The notes beneath the pieces are model-generated. The model did not search any database, was not told the origin of the DNA, and saw only the letters and a program-made list of their open reading frames with translations. From contig CM064655.1 of NCBI GenBank assembly GCA_032717465.1, positions 16,356,902 to 16,420,901 of the forward strand: a DNA stretch of 64,000 nt. The letters run 5' to 3'. This DNA comes from Coenobita brevimanus (taxonomy: Eukaryota; Arthropoda; Malacostraca; Decapoda; Coenobitidae). The position numbers were made by a program, and so were the translations under genes. This document shows, piece after piece, positions 32,101 through 41,876 of the stretch (its first letter is position 1; the number at the start of each line of letters is the position of its first letter).

Positions 32101-32408
32101 CGCCAGTAATGTTCCTGATTTATGTAAATGATATGGTAGATGGAGTGAACAGTTATGCAAGTCTGTTTGCTGATGATGTAAAGATCCTGAGGAAGGTAGA
32201 GGTTGAGGAAGATTGTAAAATACTGCAGGAGGATTTGGATAGGATACACCGTTGGAGCCGGACATGGGAAATGAAATTTAATGTAAAGAAATGTAAAATA
32301 TTGGAAATGGGTAAAAGTACCAGAAGGCCATCACTGAATTATTTGTTGGATAATGAATTAATCACAAAAAGGAGAGAAGAGAAAGATTTGGGACCTGGTC
32401 CAAGATAG
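29157..32408 (+). CDS. CR1-A fused ORF1-endonuclease-RT, natural single-frame copy
   Basis: 1083 residues without a stop. Residues 1-280 are the ORF1 part: coiled coil from LVKTLIMRISELEKKVENLV, then RRIGPYKIGETRPVRVKF. The frame passes through a T9 run (29996-30004) as NTFFFESIGYES into the endonuclease (IYINVDGFIS, VETKLREDIDVHLGDGKY, ILVGDFNCKEVNWEEW, GKSDHVVIEF) and RT (KAPGPDGISNW, NYRPVSLTSM, QFGFRSGRSC, YLDLEKAFDKVPHN, SGVPQGSVLAP, LFADDVKIL). Copies A1 and A4 have T8 here and ORF2 in the -1 frame, so the T9 fusion has the length and order expected of the frameshift product. The C-terminus is lost by a 2-bp deletion near 32390 (GGGAGTGCTGG to GGGACCTGG), after which the frame ends GPGPR. 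Confidence 0.92.
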   Translation: MTKNVNNEGLEFQGFDTNTNVMDLVKTLIMRISELEKKVENLVIKDVSENTDSTIQSLIQSSETVNEEIRNLKQENVELRRKLKESTNKTEKVSNVLEEHKAKWAHVEEEQKEVVSLREIIQEERDMNKKKMEENVVKILKKKEKIVRETAERNKCVVVFGNREEEEKVRFVRLERDMNLVRGILGKIDSERDKRVKEIEEVRRIGPYKIGETRPVRVKFTSESVINEILKVTWKLSKQAGTENIIIRKDLNEDEREVLKSLKEQAKGKNDKRAEEECNTFFFESIGYESKEVVFKEIEVKETKGDGCERSEVEEVLRIESRREEGIKNVKNNLKVIYINVDGFISTRIEINDFLREHEPDIMCLVETKLREDIDVHLGDGKYKLWRKDRKEKKGGGVMIAVKNNINVDTVEIGEGRAEVIYMKLETGENVKRDMAVVYVPPKTRAWKDDEYHEMLSDMAIYLQKIVEKSNNIILVGDFNCKEVNWEEWYSEGNEDSWGTMLLNIIMNNVMTQWVKEETRFRGEDTPARLDLLFTKEPDVIESLKYLCPLGKSDHVVIEFQMLIGNVEPRDELHRQGRYNFGKANFTGLRNFFENADWKKFRETKEIQKKWDIFLDLYNLGVEKFVPRVRGKENKKKEWFNRRCMIAKRERDKAWNNWRKRGKNRTKEEYKRTRNEYTRIRREEERNFEKGIIDKGKDEPKLFYRFVNGKLKQKEGITKLKVEGEVFKDAAMQAEIMNKCFQSVFTKEKELVEGEGVIRNVPVIKDIKVEVQEVYKLLETQDVRKAPGPDGISNWVLKECREQLADKIHSLIVCSLEEGKLPQEWKRANVVPIYKGGNREEPLNYRPVSLTSMVAKLCERILKDRWIKYLEEMNILAECQFGFRSGRSCVSNLLSFYSRAIDVVHERDGWVDCVYLDLEKAFDKVPHNRLMWKLEYIGGLKGKLLEWMRDFLRNRQMRTAIKDRMSGWREVTSGVPQGSVLAPVMFLIYVNDMVDGVNSYASLFADDVKILRKVEVEEDCKILQEDLDRIHRWSRTWEMKFNVKKCKILEMGKSTRRPSLNYLLDNELITKRREEKDLGPGPR

Positions 32409-32460
32409 TCTGTCACCAGAAAAGCACATTAACAAGATAGTTGGAGAGACTTATAAACTC

Positions 32461-32982
32461 TTGACTAACATAAGAGTAGCATTTCATTATATGGATGAGG
32501 AGATGATGAAAAAATTGATAGTGGCAATGATCCGCCCCAGGTTAGAATATGCAGCGGTAGTGTGGTCCCCACACAAAAAGAAAGATATAAACAAGATTGA
32601 GAGAATACAAAGAACAGCAACCAAGATGGTCCCCAGTCTGACAGACCTGTCATACAGAGAGAGGCTGGAAAAACTGGATTTGTCCTCCTTAGAGGAAAGG
32701 AGAAAGAGGGGAGACATGATTGCAGTCTTCAGGACCATGGTGGGAGTGGATAAAATTGACAAAGATTATCTGTTTGTATGGGATAAGAGAGCAACAAGAG
32801 GACACGGAATGAAATTGAAAAAGTCAAACTGCTTGAAGGATATCAAGAAATATAGCTTTCCTTACAGAAGTATAGATTTATGGAATAGCCTGGACAAAGA
32901 GACTGTCCAGTCTAAAAACTTAAACGAGTTTAAAGCCAAATTTGACTTATTGAGAAATAGCGATGAAAACCCACGAGCATAG
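32461..32982 (+). pseudogene. CR1-A RT C-terminal region, out of frame with main ORF
   Basis: Continues the RT after the 2-bp deletion at about 32390: TNIRVAFHYMDEEMMKKLIV, RPRLEYAAVVWSPHKKKDIN, ATKMVPSLTDLSYRERLEKL and RRKRGDMIAVFRTMVGVDKI, ending LLRNSDENPRA. The ATKM(V/I)P...LSYRERL...RRKRGDMIAV pattern is typical of CR1-group C-termini. It would be fused to 29157-32408 in an intact element. Confidence 0.9.
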
Positions 32983-32999
32983 TACATTCCGTGTATATC

Positions 33000-33159
33000 A
33001 CAATTAGGTATAAATACTTAAATATTGGAACGACTTAGACAAAGAGGTGGTGCATGAGGAAAACATTCATGTGTGTAAAGGTAGACTTGATAAATGTGGA
33101 TATGGAGACAGGACAACACGAGCATTGCTCAATTCCTGTATACTGCAAATAGGTAAATA
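33000..33159 (+). other. Extra 3' tail module of CR1-A
   Basis: After the first tail motif (CACAATTAGGTA) the UTR continues with a second, different LINE C-terminus: in translation WNDLDKEVVHEENIHVCKGR, LDKCGYGDRTTRA, NSCILQIGKYT, then (AC)n. Equivalent modules are at 231-400 (minus) and 61590-61759. Copies A3, A4 and A5 lack it. Confidence 0.8.
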
Positions 33160-33171
33160 CACACACACACA

Positions 33172-34132
33172 GGTTGCCGACAGAGACAGAGCTCTTCCTG
33201 GATCATTGGGAAATAATCGCTGAATCAGGGACGAAAAGGAGACCAGCCTATTTGTGACTATATTAATGAGTGAGTGAGTGGTGGTCCCGTCGGACTGTTC
33301 TGGTGCCAATATTGTTTCCCATGACTAGTTGCAGTTTCACACAATTGTTGCACTTTCATATAAAGTTGTTTATTCATAATTAACAATATACAACAAGGTG
33401 TGAATGATAAACAAACAAACGCCATTTCACTGTAAAGTGTGGCTTGGTATAGGATGCGCAATCAGACATCTTCTTTTAATCAAAACCTAGAGTAAAGGGA
33501 AGGTGATAGAGAAATATGAATTGTATATATGTTTAAGTCTTGCAGGAAATATTTACCTTGTGGGTATACCTTAATATAATCAATACTATTTTACTGAGGT
33601 GTATAATGTACATGGTATAGTTATGATGCTTCTATTCATGTATAAATCCCAGTTGTTCATGGAGGTTTAGCACCTCTGATTTAGCTGGCTTGGCACCACA
33701 CCCAGAGGGGATGGCGGCCGGCTAGGGCAGAACACATTTATCATTCAAACAAGAGGGACATATAACTCTGAGGTCTCTCAGTGTCGCAGTTGTATCTATA
33801 TGTGGCCAATAAAGAGAGATTTAATCTGCTCAGTTTCAATTCACCTGCACATGCTACCTTCTAAATTCCTCAAACAGGATCCTACACCGATTCCCACCAT
33901 CTCCAGTGTGTGAGAAGACGTTTTGGTGGAGTGTGTCAGCCGGAAGTGACTTAGACCAGGAGCAACGTTAACCTTGCTTGGAACTGTAAGGTCACGACTC
34001 ATCTGATATATAAATTGGTGATCAGCTGTGGGGTTCCAAGCTGATATATTAGTGACTAGTTGAGGAATCCATACAGCCAAAACATATTTTTGGTTGCAGC
34101 AGCAGGATTCCTGCCTGCTGTTACAGGGCAGT

Positions 34133-34135
<3 letters not shown>
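33172..34135. other. Unassigned, possibly a retroposed sequence
   Basis: No ORF or known element. Around 33810 an AATAAA precedes TTTAATCTGCTCAG, and the stretch ends in A34 (34136-34169), so the 33660-34169 part could be a polyadenylated retroposon or LTR remnant. I found no second LTR or primer-binding site. Confidence 0.3.

Positions 34136-34169
<34 letters not shown>
34136..34169. repeat. Poly(A) tract, 34 bp
   Basis: Pure A run immediately before the 5' region of CR1-C. Confidence 0.98.
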
Positions 34170-34171
<2 letters not shown>

Positions 34172-36913
34172 AGATTCGGTCATAAATAGAACATGATATA
34201 GTGGAAATAAAAAGTCTCTATAAGGCTGAATCATGGCGGAAAGGGACGGTGCTTTGTTTACAACTGGTGAGAAAATATTTGAGGGCTTCTCTGAAGAGCA
34301 TGTGGGAAATGGAAGTATTAAGTTGAACCAAACAAGAATAGCAGGTGTAGAGAAAACAGCAGAGAGGAATGTCCTGGAGATAAAAAAAAGGAATGGGCAG
34401 TAATTAGAGAGTTACAGGAACGGACCATAGAACAGGAAAACAATATCAAAGTTCTATGGAATAAACTGGAAAAAGTTTGCACACGCAGTGACGAACAAGA
34501 AAGAGAAATTGCAGAATTAAAAGTGAGTAATGAATCTGCCTCTAATGAAATAAAACAGCTCATGAGGGAGAATAAGAGGTTAGAAGAAGAAAGGAACAGG
34601 ATGAAGAGCAAACAAGATGAGTATGAATCCAAATCAAGAATACAAGATGAGCACATTAAAGAAATCAAAAAGCAACATAAGGGATGGAAGAAAATTCAGT
34701 AAGAAGGAAATGTAAATTTGAAAGAGATTATAGAACAACAAAGCAAGGGAAAGGTGGAGAAGGAAGTGGTCAGGATACTGAGAAGTAGAGAATCTTTAGT
34801 TAGAGATGCAGTAGATAAGAAAAAACGTGAAATAATTTCAGGAGTTAAAGAAAAACGTATGACAGAAAGATCAGAAAGAGAAGGAGAAGAACTGAGTAAG
34901 GTTAAAGAAATAATACCAGCAGTCATGGAGGAAAACAACGAAGCTCAAGAAGAGATTGAAGAGGTGTTTAGGTTAGGAAAGTACGAGGAAGGAGGAGCAA
35001 GGCCATTGAAAGTAAAGTTTAATTCCCAGGCAACAGTAAATGAAATTAACAACAGAACATAGAAATTAAAAGACAAGGAAGGGTTAAAAAATGTTTGGAT
35101 AAGGAGAGATGCAAATGAGGAAGAAAGAGCAAAAATAAAGGAGTTAGTAAAGGAAGCAATGGTTAAAAAATGAAGCGAATGGAGGAAGAGATGACAATGT
35201 TTTATTGGAAAGTCATGGGTCAAAAATTAATGAAGTGGTACCGACAGAGAGAAGAAGAAAAGAGATTATAAAAAACATCAAAAATAATTTGAAGGTGGCA
35301 TATTATAATGTTGATGGTTTAATATCGGCAAGGGTAGAAATAAAATTTTTTTTGAGGGTACAAGAACCTGATGTTATGTGCCTTGTAGAGACCAAGTTAA
35401 GAGAAGATATTGATGTTCATATGGGAGATGGTTAATACAAACTGTGGAGAAGAGACAGAAAAGAAAAAAAGGGAGAAGGAGTGATGATAGCAGTGAAGAA
35501 CAATATAAATGTAGATACCGTGGAAATGAGAGAAGGCAGGGCTGAAGTGATATATATGAAATTAGAAACTGGAGAGAATAGCAAGATAGATATGGCGGTA
35601 GTGTATGTTCCCCCTAACACAAGAGCATGAAGTAATGATGAATACAAGGAAATGTTGTCAGCCATGGCTAGTTTTTTTAGAGAAAATGATTGAGAAAAGC
35701 AACAATATAATTTTAATGGGTGACTTCAATTGTAAAGAGGTGAACTAGGAGGACTGGGACTCAGGAGGTACCAAAGATTCGTGGGGCACTATACTGTTAT
35801 ATATAACAATGAACAATGTGATGACGCAATGGGTCAAAAAAGAGACACGGCTCCGAGGTGAGGACACACCAGCATGGCTAGATTTACTGTTTACCAAAGA
35901 ACCTGATGTAATAGAATCTTTGAAATATCTGTGTCCTATTAGAAAAAGTGATCATGTGGTCACTGAGTTCCGGATGATACTGTGGAACATGGAGCCAAGA
36001 GACGAGCTTTATAAACAAGGAAGATACAACTTTGGGAAAGAAAACTTTACAGGATTGAGAAAATTTTTTGAAAATGCAGACTGGAGAAAATTCAGAGAAA
36101 CAAGAAAGATACAGAGGAGGTGGGATATTTTCTAGAACTCTATAATTCAGGAGTGGAAAAATTTGTGCCAAGAGAAAGCTGGAAAGAAAACAGGAAAAAC
36201 GAGCGGTTAAATAGGTGTATGATAGCAAAAAAAGAGAGAGACACGGTGTGGAACAATTGGAGAAAGAGAGGTAACAACAGAACAAAGGAAGAATATAAAA
36301 TAACTACAAATGAATACAAAGGAATATGTAGAGAGGAGTAAAGGAATTTTGAAAAAGGTATAATAGACAAATGTAATGATGAACCCAAAATGTTTTATAG
36401 ATTTGTCAATGGCAAACTGAAACAAAAGGAAGGAATCACCAAACTGAAAGTAGAAGGAGAGGTCTATAAAGATTCGGTAATGCAAGCAGAAATAATGAAT
36501 AAGTGTTTCCAATCAGTTTTCACTAATGAAAAGGAGTTTGTGGAAGGGGAGGGAGTGACTAGAAATGTAGTGATAAAACATATAAAAGTGGAAGTACAGG
36601 AAGTGTATAAATTACTGGAACCTCAAGATGTAAGGAAAGCCCCAGGACTAGATGGAATCTTTAATTGGGTACTGAAGGAATGCAGAGAAAAACTGGCGGA
36701 TAAGATTCACAGTTTAATTGTGTGTTCTCTGGAAGAGTGGAAAGTGCCTCAAGAATGGAAGAGGGCAAATGTGGTACCGATTTCTAAGGGAGGAAACAGG
36801 GAAGAACCCCTGAATTATAGACCAGTGTCCCTAACCAGCATGGTCACAAAATTGTGCCAGAGAATCCTGAAAGACAGATGGATAAAATATCTGTACGACA
36901 TGAATATTTTGGC
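34170..36913 (+). mobile_element. CR1-C LINE, third lineage, decayed and 3'-truncated
   Basis: Related to CR1-A but with a different ORF1. ORF1 starts at 34233 (MAERDGALFTTGEKIFEGFS) and is broken by several stops and frameshifts. It has a coiled coil and the conserved FRLGKYEEGGARPLKVKF segment at about 34970-35020. It ends FYWKVMGQKLMKWYR, overlapping the -1 frame of ORF2 at about 35200. ORF2 pieces: endonuclease (YYNVDGLIS, VETKLREDIDVHMGDG), then RT up to NYRPVSLTSMVTKLCQRILK and KYLYDMNILA. The copy stops abruptly at 36913, before the catalytic motifs, where SINE S1-like sequence begins. Confidence 0.85.
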
Positions 36914-37137
36914 TGATCCACTCACTCAATGTAGTGCTGCTGTCGGATGTCTGCCCTTTCCTGTCCTCCAAATGGCTCTTATTTGGTGAGCCACAGCTCG
37001 CAAATGTGAGTATTTTTTTCCTTCGGTGAACAAATTTTACATGCAAGTCGCCTTTGGCGAGGAGAAAATACATCCACTTCAAAACCCAGTGAACTACAAA
37101 ATAAGTAAATCTCAAAAAAAAAAAAAAAAAAAAAACG
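36914..37137. mobile_element. SINE S1-like fragment ending in poly(A)
   Basis: The first 50 bp (CCACTCACTCAATGTAGTGC, TGCCCTTTCC) match the 5' end of SINE S1 (minus strand at 15262-15210). The rest is unassigned and ends in A22 at 37111-37134. The junction with CR1-C at 36913 is abrupt. Confidence 0.5.
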
Positions 37138-37145
37138 CACATTGT

Positions 37146-39904
37146 CTATCTATCTATCTATTGCCAGACGCCTCAATCCCGTTTGGGGTGGCCACAAACA
37201 AATCGCCTCCAAGTCGCCCTATCCCCCGCCATTTCACTGCCCTGCTCCCAACTCACACCCCCCTCTCTCATATACCTCTCCACCCCATCCCTCCATCTCA
37301 TCCTCGGCCTCCCCCTCCCTCTTCCCCCCTCCACCTCACTCACATACACTCTCTTCATCAGTCTTTCACCCTCCATCCTCTCCACATGGCCAAACCACCT
37401 CAGTGTGTTCCTCATAACGCTTCCTATCACATCCACATCCACACCACAACGCTCCTTTATATCCTCAATTGTCAGCCTGTCTCTCCACGTGACTCCACAG
37501 GCTCCTCTTAAATAACTCATTTCCACTCCTCTCACTCTTGACTTGTGTCCTTCCAACAATGTCCAAGCTTCACTTCCGTACGTTAGAGTTGGTATCACAA
37601 TACTGTCATGTAGTAACTTTTTCACTTCCATGCTCACTTCCCTGTTTCTTATCACTGCTTTCAAGGAACCAGCAACCTTTCTTCCCTGCTGTACCCTTTC
37701 AAGCACTTCACCCTCCAAACCTCCATCCTTACTCATCACACTACCCAAATACTTAAACGTACTGACATTTTCCAATTCCTCACCATTCAACCTCACTGTA
37801 CATTCACTAACTTCACCTCTCTCAAAGACCATTACTTTACTCTTCCCTACAGTCATCTTTAGGTTCCGTTTCTTACACACTCTCTCAAACTCATCCACCA
37901 AACCTTGCAGCTCCCCTTCGTCTTCACTCAACAACACAGTATCATCTGCAAACAACAGTACAGGGAGTTTCCAAACACTATCCTCTCTCACCAGGGCCAC
38001 TCCAACATCCACTACCCTACCTTGTACCTCTTTTATTACCCCATCCATGTACAGATTGAACAACCATGGAGACATGACACATCCCTGTTTCAAACCAACT
38101 CTCAAAGAGAAAAATTCACTTAGTTCACCATCCACACGCACTGCAGCCTTCGCACCATCGTACATACTCTTCACAGCATTCAACAACTTCCCATCTACTC
38201 CATATATTCTTAACACTTTCCACAATCCTTGTCTATCCACCCTGTCATATGCTTTCTCCAAATCCATGAAAGCCGCATACAACTTCTTTCCCTTCTCTAG
38301 AAACTTTTCCACTAAAGATCTAAGAATGAATATCTGATCTACGCAACCTCTTCCCTTCCTATAGCCTCCCTGTTCTTCTCCAACTAATTTCTCTGTTCTT
38401 TCTCTAACTCTGTCTATAAGTATCCTACCATACACTTTTCCTATTATACTAAGAAGACAAATGCCCCTATGATTACCACACACTTCTTTTACCCCCTTTC
38501 CTTTGTACAAGGGAATAATTATACCTGACTTCCAATCCTCCGGGACCCTACCTTCCTCCCAGGCCAATCTGCACATCTTCCACATCCATTCTACTACTAT
38601 CTCTCCCCCATGCTTCAGCATTTCGCCACACACTCCATCAATTCCTGGGGCTTTCCCCGATTTAACATTCTTCACTGCTTCCACAACTTCTATCCTACTG
38701 ATTTCTTCCTGTCTTCTCACCTCCCTCCTTCTCCCAGCCATTCCCCAGCCACTTATACTCGCATTACTTCCATCCTCTGCATTCAACAATTCCTTAAAGT
38801 GTTCTCTCCATCTGCTCACTTTTTCTCCCTTCTCCACTAGTAATCTACCATTTTTATCTTTCACTCCCCTGCTAACTTCACTTCCACCCTGTCTTACTCT
38901 TTTCACTTCTCTCCAGAACATTTTCTTACAGTCCCTCCACTTAACACTCAAATTCCTTCCAAATTCCTCATCCACTCTCTTCTTACTCTCTCTTACTAAT
39001 CTTTTCACCTCTCTCTTCCTTTCCACATATAACTCTCTCTTCCGCCTCTCAACTTCTTCCACGCCCCTATTTCTCATCCATTCATTGTATGCTTTCTTCT
39101 TTTGTGCCACTGCCTGTTTCACCTCTTCAGTCCACCACGCTGTTCCTTGCACCCCCCCTCCGTCTTCTCTTCCTTCCACACACCACATCACATGCTGCAC
39201 ATATTTCTTCTGTAAATATCTTACACACACCTTCCACGTCTCCCATCTGCTCCAATTCATATTTGCCCAATCGTTCCTCCACTTCTCTCTTATACTCTGC
39301 CTTTTTCTCATCCTCTTGTAACCTTTCCACTCTCCTTGCAACTACTCCTTCCTCTCGTCTTTCCCTTCTTCTATTCTTCCATCTTACTTGGATCCTAATT
39401 CTGGCCACCACCAAGTAGTGGTCAGAAAGTCCACTCCCCCAACCTCTATACACTCTTGCATCCTTTACACATCTTCGCATCCATTCATCCACACACACAT
39501 AATCAATCATTGCCTTCCTTTCATTCAGTTCACCACCCACCCTTCTCATCACTCGCCATGTATACCTGTGGATCATTTTATGCCTGAAGAGGGTATTGGC
39601 TATCACCAACCCCCTCCCAGCACAAATGTCCACTACCGCACTCCCATTCTCATCTATCTCAGCAGGCACACCCCACTCACCAACTATTCCCTCCACCTTC
39701 ACATTCCCAACTTTACCATTCATATCACCAATCAAAAACACTCTCTCATTCCTTCCAAACTTTTCCATGCACACTTCCACATTTGTCCAGAACTCTTCTC
39801 TCACTCTTCTAGCACGATCTTGCGTTGGCGCATATACACACACAATCGCCCACATTTGTATTCCAACCTTCAACTTTACCCACACAATCCTTGACCCAAC
39901 TTGA
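37146..39904 (-). mobile_element. RTE-1 LINE copy R2, best-preserved, 8-bp target duplication
   Basis: Minus-strand RTE element flanked by CACATTGT on both sides (37138-37145 and 39905-39912). The 3' end is (GATA)n (TATC on plus, about 37145-37161), typical of RTE tails. The 5' end is cut within the endonuclease. It carries one frameshift near 39170-39200 and otherwise an open frame of more than 700 codons, so it is the least damaged of the five RTE-1 copies here. Confidence 0.92.
37173..39904 (-). pseudogene. RTE-1 endonuclease-RT polyprotein, 5'-truncated, one frameshift
   Basis: The endonuclease part (39904 to about 39200) has VCVYAPTQDR, FLIGDMNGKVGN and GWGSGLSDHYLVVARI; the N-terminal catalytic segment is missing. 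After a 1-bp shift the RT frame runs to 37173: TAWWTEEVKQAVAQKKKAYN, KAPGIDGVCGEMLK, SGIIIPLYKGKG, NHRGICLLS, QGGYRKGRGCVDQIFI, FMDLEKAYDRVDR, GLKQGCVMSPWLFNLY and the catalytic LLFADDTVLL. The C-terminal region has FKYLGSVMSKDGGLEGEVLE, NTLRWFGHVERM and GRGRPRMRWRDGVERY. The RT catalytic residues are intact. It would cleave target DNA and copy the element RNA; here it is not expressible as one protein. Confidence 0.92.
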
Positions 39905-39912
39905 CACATTGT

Positions 39913-40089
39913 GATCGATTATTAAGTCTTTCCTTGTCGCCACTGTCAATGTACATCAATAACTCATTATATGATTCTAATCATCACAACGTGTAAACAA
40001 ATAAAATTATTGCTCGTAAAATTTTACAATTCGTAGTCAGTTTGGCTACTAAAAATTTATTTGGCTTGTAATCCCAAAACCTTAGGAGC
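39913..40089. other. Unassigned AT-rich spacer
   Basis: Nothing recognised between the RTE-1 5' end and SINE S1b. Confidence 0.4.
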
Positions 40090-40542
40090 CAAATGGCTTG
40101 CAACCATCAGCAGTTAGCAAGGGCCCTGCTCCATTCTTCATTCCTTCTATCCTCTTCTCTCTTTCTTTTCTTCATACTTTCCTTGTCCTTCTGTCTATGG
40201 GTGACATTACACCCATAGACAGCCTGTCGGTGACTCTACACTAAGTGACGAGCCAAATGATTTCCTGTACACCAGGAAACCATTTACTATGCTGGGTGGT
40301 AACCATAAAATCAAATTTTGGCGCCTGGTGGTTTAGTGGGTAATTATTGCGCTCCAATCGGATTGAGCCGGTGAAGGTTTATATCCAAGGGATGGTTGGG
40401 GTTGATTGCTCATGCAGTGCCACACGGGGATGAGTGAGGCTGGTCACTCTCATCTTAAATGTCGGGACCAACTGCCTAGCCCCGGGTTCCTACGCTCCTC
40501 ATGGGGCAATGTAGGATTCGATGATGGATGAATGGATGGAGA
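40090..40542 (+). mobile_element. Composite tRNA-derived SINE (S1), plus strand
   Basis: Same order as the minus copy at 14830-15262: pyrimidine-rich start, a palindromic CAAATGATTTCCTGTACACC block (about 40254-40290), a tRNA-like block at 40319-40387 (box A-like GGTGGTTTAGTGGGTAA, box B-like GGTTTATATCC), then GAGTGAGGCTGGTCACTCTC, CCCCGGGTTCCTACGC and a (GGAT)n tail. It ends exactly where the truncated CR1-A copy A3 begins. A second palindrome, ATGGGTGACATTACACCCAT, is at about 40197-40216. Confidence 0.75.
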
Positions 40543-41766
40543 GGTTGGATTCAGAACTGGAAGGTCATGTGTTTCAAACTTGTTGAGCTTTTACTCAAGA
40601 GCAATTGACGTGCTACAGGAGAGAGATGGTTGGGTGGATTGTGTGTATTTAGATTTGGAGAAGGCCTTTGACAAGGTACCCCACAAGACACTTATGTGGA
40701 AACTAGAGCATATAGGACTGACGGGGAACCTCCTGGAATGGATGAGAGACTTTTTGAGAGACAGACAAATGAGGACAGTAATAAAGGATAGGATGTCTAG
40801 ATAGAGGGAAGTAACAAGTGGAGTCCCACAGGGCTCGGTGATGGCACCAGTAATGTTCCTGATTTACGTAAATGATATGGTAGATGGAGTGAACAGTTAT
40901 GCAAGTCTGTTTGCTGATGATGCAAAGACCTTGAGGAAGGTAGAGGTTGAGGAGGATTGTAAAATGCTGCAGGAGGATCTGGATAGGATACATGACTGGA
41001 GCCGGATGTGGGGAATGAAATTCAATGCAAAGAAATGTAAAATATTGGAAATGGGTAAAAGTACCAAGAGGCCATCACTGAATTATTTGATGGATAATGA
41101 ACTAATCACAAAAGTGAAAGATGAGAAAGATTTGGGAGTGCTGGTCCAGGACAGTTTGTCACCTGAAAAACATATTAACAAGACAGTTAGAGAGACATAT
41201 AAACTCCTAACTAATATAAAAGTAGCTTTTCAATATATGGATGAGGGGATGATGAAAAAACTGATAGTGGCAATGATCCACCCCAGGTTAGAATATGGAC
41301 CAGTAGTGTGGTCCCCACACAAGAAGAAAGATACAAACAAGATTGAGAGAATACAAAGAACAGCACCCTAAATGGTCCCCAGTCTGGCAGATCTATCTTA
41401 CAGAGAGAGGCTGGAAAAGCTGGATTTGCCTTTCTCAGAGGAAAGGAGAAAGAGAGGCGACATGACTGCAGTGTTCAGGACTATGATGGGAGTAGATAAA
41501 ACTGACAGAGAAGATCTGTTTGTTTAGGATGAGAGAGTAACAAGAGGACACGGAATGAAACTGCAGAAGCCAAGCTGATGGAAGGATATCAAGAAATATA
41601 GTCTTCCTAACAGATGTATAACCTGTGGAATAGCCTAGACAAAGAGATCATACAGTCTACAAACTTAAATGAGTTTAAAGCTAAATTTGACTTATTGAGA
41701 AACAGAGACGGGACCAAACGAGCATAGCTTATTTCCTGTATAACACAATTAGGTAAATAAACTAGG

Positions 41767-41767
<1 letters not shown>
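40543..41767 (+). mobile_element. CR1-A LINE, 5'-truncated (copy A3)
   Basis: Begins within the RT at GFRTGRSCVSNLLSFYSRAI and runs to the 3' end AATTAGGTAAATAAAC. It includes YLDLEKAFDKVPHKTLMW and LFADDAKTL. Stops occur at 40802 (TGG to TAG after MSR), 41371, 41527 and beyond, so it is dead. Single tail, no extra 3' module. The 3' end enters the (AC)n at 41768-41805, which is followed immediately by the full-length copy A4. Confidence 0.92.

Positions 41768-41805
<38 letters not shown>
41768..41805. repeat. (AC)n linking two CR1-A copies
   Basis: Lies between the 3' end of A3 and the 5' end of A4, both on the plus strand. Confidence 0.98.
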
Positions 41806-41807
<2 letters not shown>

Positions 41808-41876
41808 ACAGCCGGAGAGAGCGGACGTCCCAGGCATCGCTCCTAACCTTGACTGTTTAGGTACTTTACATTAAAC

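Larger units (their letters stand above)
27174..33159 (+). mobile_element. Full-length CR1-A LINE (copy A2), split in its 5'UTR by a transposon
   Basis: Starts GAACAGCCGGAGAGAGC after (AC)n and ends CAAATAGGTAAATAC before (AC)n at 33160-33171. The 5'UTR is interrupted by a 1770-bp piggyBac-like element (27290-29059). Without it the element is about 4.2 kb, the same as A1. It carries a single long frame (29157-32408) rather than two overlapping ORFs, plus the C-terminal remainder in another frame (32461-32982). The 3'UTR has the extra tail module (33000-33159) also seen in A1 and A6. Confidence 0.92.

Noticed and set aside
33660..34169. Possible solo LTR or retroviral-type LTR (AATAAA, then poly(A))
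   Set aside because: No second LTR, no TG...CA boundaries with duplication, and no primer-binding site or gag/pol nearby.
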